Assembly: GCA_050084985.1 (NCBI GenBank)
Contig: JBITNC010000001.1
Coordinates: 23,994,001 to 24,058,000, forward strand
Direction: 5' to 3'
Source of the DNA: Nageia nagi
Taxonomy: Eukaryota; Pinophyta
DNA length: 64,000 bases
Each line of letters starts with the position of its first letter. Positions within the stretch are counted from its first letter, which is position 1. The position numbers were made by a program, and so were the translations under genes. Shown here piece after piece: positions 34,258-48,621 of this stretch. The notes below the pieces were generated by a model, which worked only from the letters and a program-made list of their open reading frames with translations, did not search any database and had not been told where the DNA came from.

Positions 34258-35035
34258 ATGAAAAAAAGTAAGATAATTCCATTGCTCATCATATGTAAAT
34301 CAATTGTTATGGTTTGTGTAGGCTATATTAATGGAGCTTTGAACTTTATTGCTAAAATACCTATAAACCCTAAAATGGGTGTATGCATATGTGTATTTAG
34401 TGCATGTAAATTGAATGTTATGGTTCATGTAGGCTATCTAGAGGAAGCTTTGAACTTCACTACCAAAATACCTATAAACCTTGAAATGGGTGTATGCATG
34501 TGTGTAATTGGTGCATGTAAATTGAATGTTATGGTTCATGTAGGATATCTTGAGGGAGCTTTGAACTTCATTACCAAAATACCCATAAAACTTGAAATGG
34601 GTGTATGCATGTCTTGGTGCATGTACATTGAATGCTATGGTTCATATAGGCTATATTGAGGGAGCTTTGAACTTCACTTCCAAATTACCCATAAACCTAA
34701 ATTGGGTATGTGCATGTGTCTATTTTGTGCTTATAAATTGAATGTTGTGGTTTGTGTAGGCTATATTGAGGGGGCTTAGAAATTCACTTCCAAACTACCC
34801 ATAAGCCGTTAATTAGGTATATGCATGTGTCTACTTGGTACTTGTAAATTGAATGTTATGATTCATGTAAGCTATATTGAAGGAGCTTAAAAATTCACTA
34901 CCAAAATATCCATAAATATTGAATTGGGTGTGTGCATTTTGGTGCTTGTAAATCAAATGTTGTGGTTCATGTAGGCTATCTTGAGGAAGCTTTGAACTTC
35001 ACTCCCAAAATATATTTATAAACATTGAAATTTAG
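34258..35035 (+). repeat. Tandem array of PPR E-type motif, seven units
   Basis: Seven head-to-tail units with anchor word GCTTTGAACTTCA (or near variants) at about 34341, 34452, 34563, 34669, 34779, 34889 and 34993, a spacing of 104-111 bp. The first three spacings keep the frame, giving an open frame at 34258-34659 (133 codons). Each unit reads like G-Y-L-E-E-A-L-N-F then K-I-P-I-N and M-G-V-C then G-A-C-K. This corresponds to the C-terminal E-type motif (GxLEEA...MPIxP...W..LLGAC) of plant organelle RNA-editing PPR proteins, in which it occurs once. Later units have stops and indels. Confidence 0.85.
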
Positions 35036-35394
35036 GAGTGCATGATGAAAACATAGTTTCATGGTCTGCAATGATTATTGGATTCATAGGTTTTATAAAA
35101 GAATGCAAAAAAATATGAAACATAAACATATATGCAGAATGCAAAAGAATACTACAAGTTTGCAAAGTCATAGACTAAAATACATGCTTGCACCTCCTAG
35201 ATAATGTCTCCCCTCATATAGTCTCACTACATCTCCTCTTTTTTGATCTCCCCTCTCCTCTTTCATCTCATCACTACACCAAACGATCCTCTCTCCTCCA
35301 ACCCCTTAGCTCAAAAAACTCAAAATGATGAAAATATTCAAAGTAACTTGCTTAAGCTCCTTGAGTGTTCCTTTTTTATTATTTCTCATTTTCA
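35036..35394 (+). other. PPR scrap and internal repeat
   Basis: At 35036-35090 a scrap reads V-H-D-E-N-I-V-S-W-S-A-M-I. At 35220-35340 lies the direct copy of the block at about 28885-29170. The frame at 35243-35443 runs over this block and is not called a gene. Confidence 0.5.
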
Positions 35395-35553
35395 CTCAAG
35401 GGTGGTTTTTCACTACCCCAGATATAATTTTTGGGATAGCTAAAAACCATCCCACTAAAATCACCACTAAAACTTAAAAAAGGGGCATTTTAAAATTGCC
35501 CCATAGAAACCTCCTCAAATTAGTCATCCCAAAACCTCTTTTTTGGTCTAGTG
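35395..35553 (-). repeat. CACTA right subterminal repeats and terminal inverted repeat
   Basis: AGGGTGGTTTTTCACTACCC and GGGATAGCTAAAAACCATCC lie inside the end, matching the style of the left subterminal words. The last 14 bp, TTTTTGGTCTAGTG, are the exact inverse of the left end. TGT follows at 35554-35556. Confidence 0.85.
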
Positions 35554-35556
35554 TGT

Positions 35557-37050
35557 CCCCATTTTTTAGTTTTCTTTTTATTTCACCTCTAATACATGGG
35601 AACATTAATTTAGGACTTTTGTTATCTATTTTATTATAAATTTGTCAAAATATTGTAAATTCCACCTAGAGAGCTAGCAAAGCTCTAATTATGGAATAAA
35701 TGGTCCATTTATTTATTTATTTTTATTTATTTAATTGATAAAATGCCAATAATGTTGTATTTGGAATACCAAGGTAATTATAATTTAAATACAATATTAG
35801 TCTCTTTAAACAAGGCATTGCATATTTTAGCCTTGATGATTGTAATATTAGCATTAAATGTATCTCTAGTCATTAGTGCTTCCCTCTTCAAGGTAGAGCA
35901 TTCCTCTAGGTGATTGGATTGACTATGAGGTCATTTGGAGCTCCAAGGATGGAAATGGAGCTTTGAATTAGGGATTGTTAATATTGAGGTAAGTAGATGG
36001 CTCTAGATCATGGATGTTGGGCATGGAAGCATCCCAATATCCCACATTAGCCTTCCTAAGCATATGGACAGATGGCACTAATCAAAAAGCACTCCATTAT
36101 CACCCCTTCTTAGACATTAGCATTCTTGGCACTTGGATGTGATTTCACTTATCCCAAGGCTTCCCATTTTGGATGTTGCATACATGAGCACATAGATCAC
36201 ATCTCTCCACCATTGGAACATCTCAATGCAAGATTAGAAGATGATCACCCTCACCTATAAAAGGATAACTCATAGCCATTATGAGATATGTTGGATTTGA
36301 TATTAAACCCCTTTATTTTAGATTGAGTGGAGAATATATTTTTTCCACTTATGGGGAAACTTATAGTTGAGTTATTGAGGGGATAGAAGGCTACCTTTGA
36401 ACTTACTCTAGCCATCTTAAAAGGAACATTGTTGTTTCTATCATAGTTGCTTGAAAGGAGACCTAGTCTTGACTCACTGCTTCTAGAATTGGTGAGGCCT
36501 TGGAGCCATCTAAAATAACCTTATAGGATATAGTCTTGGTACAAACTTCATAGGTTGAAAAAAATATTTTAATTATGCTTTTTTTTTCTTATCAATACAA
36601 TTACTTTTTGATTATCAAAATCTTGGTATTTATCTCTCTATTCTTGGATGTTGGATTTGAAGTGTAGTTCACATTGTTGAATTCCAATTATCACTTCCTA
36701 TTTACAACATTATATTATTAAGGATATTTTTTATGTTTGTATTTGTATTTTGTATTCCAATATAGACATATTTGTGGAGTAGTTTTGAATTATTAAGTTA
36801 CTATTTTTCTCCTTAGTTGAGGTGTTGGAAGATTGGAGGATTTGAATGCTTAAATGTTGTATTTTTCTTATCATAGTTAGATGTTAGATCAGGATGTATT
36901 TTTATAAGTTAAAATTCATATTTGGTATTTCCAACAAGTAGTTGGTTTATTTGGTGCATTTTGAGCTTATTTTGGCTAATTTGAAAGCTAGAAGCCAAAC
37001 ATCCCTCTCCTGGCGCACGTTTGAGAAGTGAGCCTAGAAATGGCTCATCA
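35557..37050 (+). repeat. Family A 5' LTR (A3), main part
   Basis: CCCCATTTTTTAG... to ...AATGGCTCATCA. It has the same internal order of conserved blocks as A1 and a TATAAAA at 36256-36262. With the 8-bp stub at 25739-25746 it makes a 1502-bp LTR. Confidence 0.92.
36256..36262 (+). promoter_or_regulatory. Probable TATA box of family A LTR (A3)
   Basis: TATAAAA in the conserved TCACCTATAAAAGGA block, in the same relative place as in the other copies. Confidence 0.6.
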
Positions 37051-37053
37051 CAA

Positions 37054-37066
37054 TGGTATTAGAGCC
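37054..37066 (+). promoter_or_regulatory. Family A primer binding site (A3)
   Basis: TGGTATTAGAGCC, three bases after the LTR end. It is identical to the A1 site. Confidence 0.85.
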
Positions 37067-40130
<3,064 letters not shown>

Positions 40131-40427
40131 TTGAAAATGAGGATCATGATAGAGGAATTAGAATTTGAAGGAAGAATCTCTACAATTATGGAGATAAGGA
40201 TTGACCACTACAATGAAATCAAAGATGAAATGGTTGTAAAGGAAAGTGTTAGTAAACACCAATGGGTAGGTTTCATGAGTGCTTATGTACCATATACAAT
40301 GCTAACACATATGGATGATGTTAAGAATATCATGAAGGAATATGCAACTACAACCAAGATAATACTCTTTGCTCCCACACTAACTATTGACTTTAAGGTT
40401 ACCTGGAGGAAAAGAGCACCACCATAG
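40131..40427 (+). CDS. Unknown 98-codon frame inside family A element A3
   Basis: An open frame in the position where gag-protease should be. It begins M-K-M-R-I-M-I-E-E-L-E-F and has recognisable-looking but unassigned segments: D-H-Y-N-E-I-K-D-E-M-V-V-K, H-Q-W-V-G-F-M-S-A-Y-V-P-Y, H-M-D-D-V-K-N-I-M-K-E-Y and I-D-F-K-V-T-W. The composition is protein-like, with balanced charge and hydrophobic spacing. I see no membrane segment and no known motif. It could be a diverged retroelement segment or captured host exon sequence; nothing shows it is expressed. Confidence 0.35.
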   Translation: MKMRIMIEELEFEGRISTIMEIRIDHYNEIKDEMVVKESVSKHQWVGFMSAYVPYTMLTHMDDVKNIMKEYATTTKIILFAPTLTIDFKVTWRKRAPP

Positions 40428-40613
40428 CATGGGTAACATTTGGTAGTTGTACAAAATATTTACTTACACACCAAAGGAAATATCCCTAGACTAAATAAGA
40501 ATATATATTTTATTGATTCTTGGATTAGCCATGATGAAGGAAGGATCAAGAACAATATATTATAGTATGGAAATTCCAAATTACTTAAGTGCAAGCAATT
40601 TGGGGAGGGTGAA
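40428..40613 (+). pseudogene. Conserved family A polyprotein tail (A3)
   Basis: This reads D-S-W-I-S-H-D-E, then after stops the final S-N-L-G-R-V-N-L, ending at the TAA formed by the first bases of the LTR. The tail matches A6 (Y-S-W-I-S-Q-E-D...S-N-L-G-R-V-N-L). It includes the polypurine tract TTTGGGGAGGG. It shows that A3 belongs to the family despite its odd interior. Confidence 0.75.
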
Positions 40614-40771
40614 CTTGTAATATCTCTATTTCTTTTAGATGTTTCCCCATTTCACCTATGATAAATGGGAACATTAGTATTTTTATCTGTTTTATTAGAA
40701 ATTGAAAAAAATGTTATAAATTTCACTTAGATACCTGATAAAGCTCTAATTATGGTATAAATAACCCATTT

Positions 40772-40802
<31 letters not shown>

Positions 40803-42132
40803 TGTAATTGATTGATAAAATGCCAATAATGTTGTATTTGCAATACTAAAGCAATTATAATTGTAAATTAAATATTAGTCTCATTAAATGAGATGTTATA
40901 TATTTTAGCCTTTACGATTGTAATATTGGTATTAAATGTATCTTTAGTCATTAGTGATTCCCTCTTCAAGGTAGATCATCTCCCTAGGTGATTGCATCGA
41001 CTACATAATCATTTGGAACTTCAAGGATGGATGTGGTACTTGGAACTATGCATTGGCAATCTTGAGGAAAGTAGACAGCCATAGAGCATAAACATTAGGC
41101 ATGGGAGCATCCCAAGATCCCACATTGACCTTTTTAGGCACATGGATTGATGACACTAATCATGAGATGCTCCATTATAATCACCCCTCTTATACATTAG
41201 CATTCCTAGCCCTTGGATATAATTTCACTTATCCCAAGGCTCCATGTCTTGGATGTTGTATACATAAGCATACAAATCACATCTCTCCATAATTGAATCA
41301 TCTCAATATAATATTATAAGATGATCACCCTCACCTATAAAAGGAGAACTCATAGCCATTATGATATATGTTGAATTTGATATTAAACCCTTTATTTTGG
41401 ATTGAGTGGAGCCTCTATATTTTCCACTTATGGGGTGACTTGAATTTGAGTTATTGAGGGGATAGGAGGCTACCTTCAAACTTGCTCTATCCATATTAAG
41501 AGAAATGCTTTTGGTTCCATCAAATTTGTTGTAGAGGAGACAAAGTCTTGCCTCACTACTTTTGGAACTGGTGAGACCTTGGACCCATCTAAAATAACCC
41601 TATAGGAGAAAATCTTAGTACAAACTTTGTAGGTTGATAAAAATATTATAATTGCACTTCTATAATTTCTTATTAATACAATTAATTTTTGTTCTTAAAA
41701 TCTTGGTATCTATCTCTCTAAGCTTGGATGTTGGATTTCAAATGTAGTTTGCATTATTGAATTCCTGTTATTGCTTCCTATTTGCAACATTAGATTACAA
41801 GGGACATGTTGCATGTTCAAACTCATATTTTGCACTGTAATCTAGATGTTAGGTTCATGGAATAATTTTACATCATTAAGTTACTATTTTTCTCCTTGGT
41901 TGATATGTCTGAAGATTGGAGGAATTGTATGCTTGAATGTAGTGTTTTGCTCATCATAGTTGGATGTTGGACTAGGAGGAATTTAGTAAGTTGGAAGTAA
42001 TATTTGAAATTTCTAGCAAGTGATTGGTTTATTTGGTGTATTTTGAGCTTGTATTGACTAGTTTGAAAATTAGAATCCAAAAGTCCCTCTCCTAAGGCAT
42101 GTTTGAGGAGTGAGCATGAAAAAAGCTCATCA
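40614..42132 (+). repeat. Family A 3' LTR (A3)
   Basis: 1519 bp with TGTAATATCTC...AAAGCTCATCA ends and TATAAAA at 41336-41342. It is directly followed by a minus-strand family A LTR (A4), so two LTRs of one family meet in opposite orientation here. Confidence 0.93.
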
Positions 42133-43573
42133 TATACATTTGGCTTCTAATTTTCAAACTAGTCAAAATAAGATCAAACATGCACCAAATATCCAATGAC
42201 TTGCTAAGAATAAAAGATACAAAATAAAACTTAGAGAAAATACCTTCAAACCCAACATTTAGCTATGATGAAAAATTACAAAATTAATGCAAGAAAATAT
42301 CTCTAGTATTCTAATGACTTAATTAGGAAGGAAAATGGTACTTCAACAGTGCAAGAATACTCCACAAACCTAACATCCCAATTACAGAGTAAAAATAGGT
42401 GTTAAGAAATGAAAATATTACTCCAACTCTAATGTTGCATTTAGGGATCAAAATAGAGATTCCAAGTAATGCAAAACTACTCTAAAACTCAACATCCAAG
42501 CATATAGAGACAAATAGCAATAATTCAACAATAGAATGTAATTGTATTTGATATATAAATAATAAATTAATTACAATATTTTTATCAACCTAAATATTGT
42601 TTACCAAGACTATCTCTAATAGGGTTATTTTGGATGGCTCCAAGGCCTCACAAATCCCAAAAGTAGTTAGGTAAGACTAGGTCTCCTCTATAGAAACTAT
42701 GATGGAACTAGAAGCATTCCTCTCAACATGGCTAGAGTAAGTTCAAAGGTATCATCTTATCCCCTCAATACCTCAAATGTAGGTCATACCATGAGTGGAA
42801 AAGATAGAGTCTCCACTCAATCCAAAATAAAAGGGTTTAATACCAAATTTAACATATCTCATAATGGCTATGAGGTCTCCTTTTATAAGCAAGGGTGACC
42901 ATTTTCTAATATTGCATTAATATGATTTGATGGTGAAGAGATGTGATCTTTGTACTCATGTATGCAATGTCTAATATATGGAGCCTTATGATGGATGAAA
43001 TCATATCTAAGGTCCAAGAAAGCTAATATCTAAGAGGGGGTGATGTCGGAGCACCTCAAGATCAGTGTCATAAGTATATGTTCCTAAGAGGGAAAAAGTG
43101 GGATCTTGGTATGCTCACATGCCCAACATCCACTCTCAAGGATAATCCACTCTCCTTGAGATTGCCAACACTTAGTCCAAAGTTCCACATCCATCCTTGG
43201 AGCTCCAGATGATCTCATAGTTGGTGCAATCACCTAGGAGATGCTCTACCTTGAAGAGGGGAGTACTAATGACTAGAGATATATTTAATGTTAATATTAC
43301 AATCATCAAGGCTAAATTATGCAACACCACATTTAGGGATACTAATATTGCATTTACAAATATGGTTTCCTTGGTATTACAAATATAACATTAATAGAAT
43401 TTTAGCAATTTCCTAAATATAAATAAATAAAAGGACAATTTATTCCATAATTAGAGCTATAATTTACAACATTTTGGAAAAATTATACTAAAATAGATAA
43501 ATTCACTCCTAAATTAATGTTCCCATTTATCAAATGTGAAATGCAAAAACACCTAAAAATTGGGGATATTACA
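42133..43573 (-). repeat. Family A 3' LTR (A4), main part
   Basis: It runs from CATTTGGCTTCTAATTTTC to ...GGGGATATTACA and is the inverse of the family LTR. It lacks the first roughly 52 bp, which are found at 25687-25738. A TATAAAA on the minus strand lies at 42881-42887. Confidence 0.9.
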
Positions 43574-44117
43574 AGTTCATGCTCCCCAAATTGCTTGCCC
43601 TTAAATAATTTGAAAAGTACACTACTACAATAATATCTTCTTAGATGATCCAAGAATCATCAAGCTATGCCTTCTTCTTTTCACTAGCTTCTATCCTATG
43701 GAACTTGATGTTTGCTTCTCTATGATACTTCATACCATGAAGCACCACCTCTTTGCTATGTATTTTAAACTTCAATTCCAATATTTTGTAGTTGGAAACT
43801 ACTTCTTCTAATGTATATAACTATTATACCCCAAGAACTGTGTGGTAATCATCCAAGGGGAAGAATGTAGAAGTCACTAGTGACTGCATAATCTCCCAAT
43901 TTAACTTTGACATTTTCCACTAGCTTGTGGCTAGTAGTTGTACTACCATTTCCAATTGCTACATTAAATCTAGAGAATTAATTTATTTTAAATCCCTTAT
44001 TTTTCATGAATTATTTATCTATGAAATTATGGGTGGCACATCTATCAATGAGTGCCACGAATTTGCTATTATCCACAAGTCCTTCTACCTTGATTGTTAT
44101 AAATTACAAAGGTCTTT
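43574..44117 (-). pseudogene. Family A protease-like region (A4), active site altered
   Basis: In minus-strand order the protein tail ends N-L-G-S-M-N-L at the LTR stop. Upstream it reads V-L-G-V-like Q-W, V-R-V-K-L-G-D-Y-style strands and V-A-L-I-D-R-C-A-T-H-N-F. The last is the retropepsin active-site region, but the catalytic D-S/T-G has become D-R-C (44038-44046). The domain is therefore unlikely to be active. Several stops and indels are present. The plus-strand frame at 43927-44271 is a shadow. Confidence 0.75.
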
Positions 44118-44369
44118 TCAATGTGACTTGTGCTCCTCTAATATCTCAGACTCCCACTTAATGTTGGTATGTATTAATCTCTTTGTCCAAGTCTTCTTAC
44201 ACTTCACATATCTCCAAGTACATATGTTAAGCCTTTTTGTTAACCAGTGTCCTCTTTCCCAAGGATTTTGATAAATAAAATAGAGATTTTGCTTCCTTAA
44301 TACATCTTGTATAGCATAGTCCAATCCATTTGTATGTCTTTGAACAAGTGATGGAGGTTTATCTCTCAT
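44118..44369 (-). pseudogene. Family A gag zinc-knuckle segment (A4)
   Basis: An open minus-strand frame of 83 codons containing P-P-S-L-V-Q-R-H-T-N-G-L-D-Y-A, then L-R-K-Q-N-L-Y-F-I-Y-Q-N-P-W-E-R-G-H-W. The latter matches the gypsy-type single zinc knuckle (C-F-x-C-x-x-x-W-x-x-G-H-x-C), with the first two Cys changed to Tyr and the last Cys missing. In gag this knuckle binds RNA. The frame continues past the knuckle in what looks like a shifted reading. Confidence 0.7.
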
Positions 44370-44960
44370 TGGCTCCTTATTTACACTTATTTTTGTTGCT
44401 CCTATAGTAGGAGTCTTAGTAAAAACTCCCTTTGTGTAGTTGAATCCTTACAACAATTTAGCCTTGCAAATAACCATGGAAAAAGTGGATTGTTCTATAG
44501 GTTTATTGATGATTTGATTTGTTCTTATAAACCATCCATAAGGATATATGCTAACCTTACATTTTCAATATTGGGGATAGATACTATGATACTTTGAAAT
44601 TTCTCAATGTATTCATCCATGCTAGTTATGTTCCAAAGCATAGATAACTCTTTGAAATATTCCTTTATATGCTTATGTTCAAATTTGTTAAGCACCCTTT
44701 GGCTAAAGTCTTCAAAGGTACTAACCTTATTATGTCCTAGCATATTAAAACTAATGTGCCACCATTCATAGGCTATTCCATCTAAACACATGGTTGTTGT
44801 CTTGATTTCTTCTTCTTCTCTCATGGGATGGAGAGAGAAATAATTTTGTAATTTCTTCAACTAAGCCCTTATAGATATTTTATCACTCCCATCAAAAGTA
44901 GGTAGGGGCACCTTAGGTTTCTTATCATCTGATGGTTTTGGGAACTTCTAATTTTTTTCA
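44370..44960 (-). pseudogene. Family A gag (A4)
   Basis: The best-preserved gag of the family; the open part is 44525-44860 (111 codons). It reads L-Q-N-Y-F-S-L-H-P-M-R-E-E-E-E-I-K, then G-I-A-Y-E-W-W-H, F-E-D-F-S-Q-R-V-L-N-K-F, E-Y-F-K-E-L-S-M-L-W, M-D-E-Y-I-E-K-F-Q and R-L-A-Y-I-L-M-D-G-L. This is the Retrotrans_gag pattern (helix, WW pair, F..F..R-F, hydrophobic helix, LxxGL) of Ty3/gypsy elements. Upstream scraps P-L-P-T-F-D-G-S-D continue to about 44930. Confidence 0.85.
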
Positions 44961-47100
44961 TTTAAGGATATCCCAGTATGTATGGAATGCATAATCATTC
45001 TAAATATTTTAGGCTTATCCATATACTCTTGAAGCACTTCATATATATTTGCTTCCTCTTGGTCATTCCCCTAAATCTACTTGGGGGTGAAAAGTGACTC
45101 CTTTATTTGAAGGGATGGAGTATATCTTAATGATGTTTCATTCTCAATTGGGATCCTTGGTTTAATGTATTTATCTATGTCATTATCTTAGTTAAGATAC
45201 TGATTAAAGCATCTATATTTTGTCAACTATTTCAAAAAAAATTCTTTTATTCCTATGTTTATATTGTATGTAGATCCTAGGGGGCATGAACTATAAATTC
45301 TTGGCTTGAAACTAAAACTATTAACCAAAATTGCCAATGTATAACCTCTAATGGATGATTTTTCTTAGACTCACAACCAATTGATCCTCTTATATACCTA
45401 ACATCTCATTTCCAACCTTCAATTTTAGATATAGCAGCAAAAAATATCCAATGTCTCCTCCTTAGGCCTCCATAGTGTAGATACCACTATGGAATTTAAT
45501 CAATAATAGCAAATTGAATCTCCTATTTTCCAATTACCTCCTTTTAGTGACTTGTAGCTCTAAATTTTCCATAAAATAATGGATAGTATATCTAGTGACC
45601 TTGCAAAATTATCAATACTTATCTTCCATTATGAAAATTAATTAATACTTACAAGTATTATTGCTTGTGCTACAGTATCAACTCCCAATTAGCCTCAATT
45701 GGTCAATGTACCACTTCATGTATCTCTAAAATGTAGTAAAGGTTTCAAAAAACCCTTTAGTAGCTCAACATCTAACCTTTAATAACTCCTAAATGCAACA
45801 AGAAGTCCAAAAACTTTGGTAATCCTCCAACATTTGGCCTAGAATGGACTCGGAATGTCAAACTATCTTCAAAACAACTCTTAGTATGCCATGTTTACTT
45901 TAGTATGATCCTAAAATACACCTTAAACTTCCAAATCCTCTTTAGTATGCCAATGTTCACCTTAGGACTATTCTAGAATGCAAATCAATATTCATAAATT
46001 CCCTTAAGCTGCTAATGTATGGCTTAGAGAACCCTCAAATTGTAAAAAGGAGCTCAAAATTATCCTTGATATTCCAAAATTTGGCCAAAAATGATCCTAA
46101 AATGTGAGATAGGCCTCAAAATTCCTACAAGATAACAATGTCTGCATTTAAGTGGACTTAGAATGTAGAATGAACCTCTAAAAAGCACTCAAAACACTAA
46201 TGTATGTCTCTTGGAGAGCTCAAAATGAAAATTAAATCTCAAAAATGCTCTTATTAGTGTAATACATAGCTTTAGGTGACACAAAAATGGAATGTATGGT
46301 CTCAAACTCTCCTAGAATACAACTTAAGACATAAAAAATGCCTTTATAAAAGCAATATCTAGATTTAGGTGGGTCTAGAATGCAATTTTAGGCATAAAAA
46401 TCCCCTCATAATACCAATGTCCTCCTTGTGAAGGTATCAAAATGTTGATTGAGTCTTTAAATGGGTCCTATAATACCAACATTTCCTTTAGGTTGGCCCA
46501 AAATGCCAACATTTAGCTCTAGATGAGCTTAGACTCTCCAAACAAACCCTTATTCCTCCCTCAAACTCAAAATAAATCAAGAATGAACTTTAAATTAAAA
46601 TTAAAATGCAAAATATTTTTGAAAGTGTGCCTTTTCAAGCTAGATGAACCTTCTCCACACTTCCAAATTCAAAATTAGGACCAAAAGATGCCCAATGACT
46701 TATTAGAACGATGAGATAGGGCTCCAAGATCCTTAACAACTTCCTCCAAACATTCAAATCCTCCAAAAACTCCTTGAAAATAATCACTATGTTGTTAGGT
46801 CAACTCCACTCTTTGATAGGATAGGAAAAAATTCCACAAATAGCACTATGAGAACTATGATCCAATAGAATATCACAATGAGTCTCCTTTAGCTCCTCTA
46901 AATCCTTTAGTAATCACTTTTAGTAGAAACTCCTCAACTCTTACCCAGTAGCAAGGGCAAGATCTCTAACTTCACTTAGTAAATATTTCATGTGTGATAC
47001 TACTATGATGTGTGTATCCTAATCTTCAAACTCTCTTCAACTCTAACTTGAAACCATCCATGAATGATGCCCTTAATTCTAGTAGGATGGTAGAATCAAG
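44961..47100 (-). other. Family A leader (A4) with ~60-bp degenerate repeats
   Basis: The 5' untranslated region of A4. Between about 45800 and 46520 a repeat recurs every 55-70 bp; on the plus strand it has words such as GCCAATGTTCACCTTAGG, TAGAATGCAA and CTCAAAAT. It corresponds to the repeats in A3 and A6. No gene is seen. Confidence 0.65.
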
Positions 47101-47112
47101 GCTCTGAAACCA
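47101..47112 (-). promoter_or_regulatory. Family A primer binding site (A4)
   Basis: On the minus strand it reads TGGTTTCAGAGC, one base different from the initiator tRNA-Met site. It is three bases inside the 5' LTR. Confidence 0.8.
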
Positions 47113-47115
47113 CTA

Positions 47116-48540
47116 TGATGAGCCATTCTAGGGATCACACCTCAAATGTGCCCTAGGAGAGGGATGTTTAGCTTGTAGCTTTAAAATGAGTCAAAATAAA
47201 TACAAACATGCACCAAATATCTAATGAATTTATAGGAATGAAAGATATGAAATCAAACTTGCAAAAAATACCTTCAAACCTAATGTCTATCTATGATGAG
47301 AAATTATGAAATTAATGCAAGCAAATATCTTTTAGTATTCCAATGACTTGATTAGGAAGTAAAATGGTACTTAAATAGTGCAAGAATTCTCCACAAACCC
47401 AACATCCTAGTTGGAGAGTCAAAACATATGTTAAGGAATGAAAATATCGATCTGAATCCAACATTTCACTTAGGGAGCAAAATAGAGATTCCAAGCAATG
47501 CAAAACTACTCCAAAACTCAACATCGAAGCCTAGAGAGATAAATAGAAATATTTCAACAACATGATGTAATTATATTTGATATATCAAGAATAAAGCAAT
47601 TATAATATTTTTGTAAACCTAAGGATTTTGTACTAGGAATATCTCTAATAGGGTTATTTTTGTATGGCTCTAGGGCCTCACCTATCCCATAAGTAGTAAG
47701 GCGAGACTAGGTCTCCTATATAGAAACTATGATTAAACTAGCAATGTTCCTTTCAATATGGTCAAAGTAAGTTTAAAAGTAGCCTTCTATCCCCTCAATA
47801 ATTCAAATTCAAGTATCCCACAAGTGGAAAAGATAGAGTCTCCACTCAATCTAAAATAAAAGGGTTTAATAACAAATTCAACATATCTCATAATGGCTAT
47901 GAGTCTCCTTTTGTAGGTGAGGATGATCATATTCTAATCTTATATTGATATGATCTAACAATGGAGAGAGTGATCTATATTCTCATGTATGTAATGTACA
48001 ATACAAGGATCCTTATGATGGATGAAATCACATATAAGAGCCAAGATTTCTAACATCCAAGAGGGGGTGATTTTGGATCACCTCATGATCATTTCCATAG
48101 GTCCATATGCCTAGGAGGACCAATGTGGGATATTGGAATGCTCATATACACAACTTCCATGCTCAAGGGTCATCCACTTACCTTGAGACTATCGACACCT
48201 AGTTTGAAGTTCCATGTCTATGGTGCTCCAAATGACCTCGTAGTAAGTGCAATCACCTAGGGGATGCTCTACCTTAAAGAAAGAAGCACTAATGACTAGA
48301 GATATATCTAATACCAATATTACAATCATCAAGTCTAAATTATACAACAACTCATTTAGGGAGACTAATATTCAATTTATAAATATAGTTTCCTTGGTAT
48401 TACAAATACAACATTATTGGTATTTTAGAAATTCACTAACATAATTAGAGCTTTATTAAGCCTTTAAGTATAATTTACAACATTTTGGCCAAATTATACT
48501 AAAATAGATAAATTCACTCCTAAAAAATGGTAACATTAAA
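47116..48540 (-). repeat. Family A 5' LTR (A4)
   Basis: It starts TGATGAGCCATTCTAGGG. The far end is shortened: TCACTCCTAA joins directly to AAAAATGG, skipping about 40 bp found in other copies, and the terminal TATTACA is altered. The TATA block reads TTTTGTAGGTG (about 47910) where other copies have TTTTATAGGTG, so the core promoter is probably lost. Confidence 0.88.
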
Positions 48541-48621
48541 AATTATCTACCATGATAATAGCATATTTCCCTACCACTTATCTTCAAATTTTGGTATGTA
48601 CATTATCCTAGGGTTATCTAT
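48541..48621. other. Short spacer
   Basis: About 80 bp between A4 and the next element, with nothing recognisable. Confidence 0.4.

Larger units (their letters stand above)
25747..35553. mobile_element. CACTA-type DNA transposon, 9.8 kb, carrying PPR gene fragments
   Basis: The left end CACTAGACCAAAAA (25747-25760) is matched by its exact inverse at the right end (35540-35553), with looser pairing for about 15 bp further. A 3-bp TGT duplication flanks it (25744-25746 and 35554-35556), the size expected for CACTA (En/Spm, CMC) elements. The insertion lies within a family A LTR whose sequence is restored when the element is removed. Both subterminal regions carry repeats built on GGTGGTTATAAACCACC-like palindromes, typical of transposase binding regions in this superfamily. 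I see no transposase gene. The interior is AT-rich and full of decayed PPR pieces, so it is non-autonomous and has captured or amplified host sequence. Confidence 0.88.

Noticed and set aside
34258-34659. A real small gene for the 133-codon frame
   Set aside because: The frame is a tandem repeat of one PPR motif lying in a transposon full of PPR debris, with later units broken. It is better called a repeat.
42881-42902. The inverted LTR pair near 42132 as a foldback transposon
   Set aside because: Each half is a full family A LTR with its own polypurine tract and interior, so this is an LTR-into-LTR insertion.
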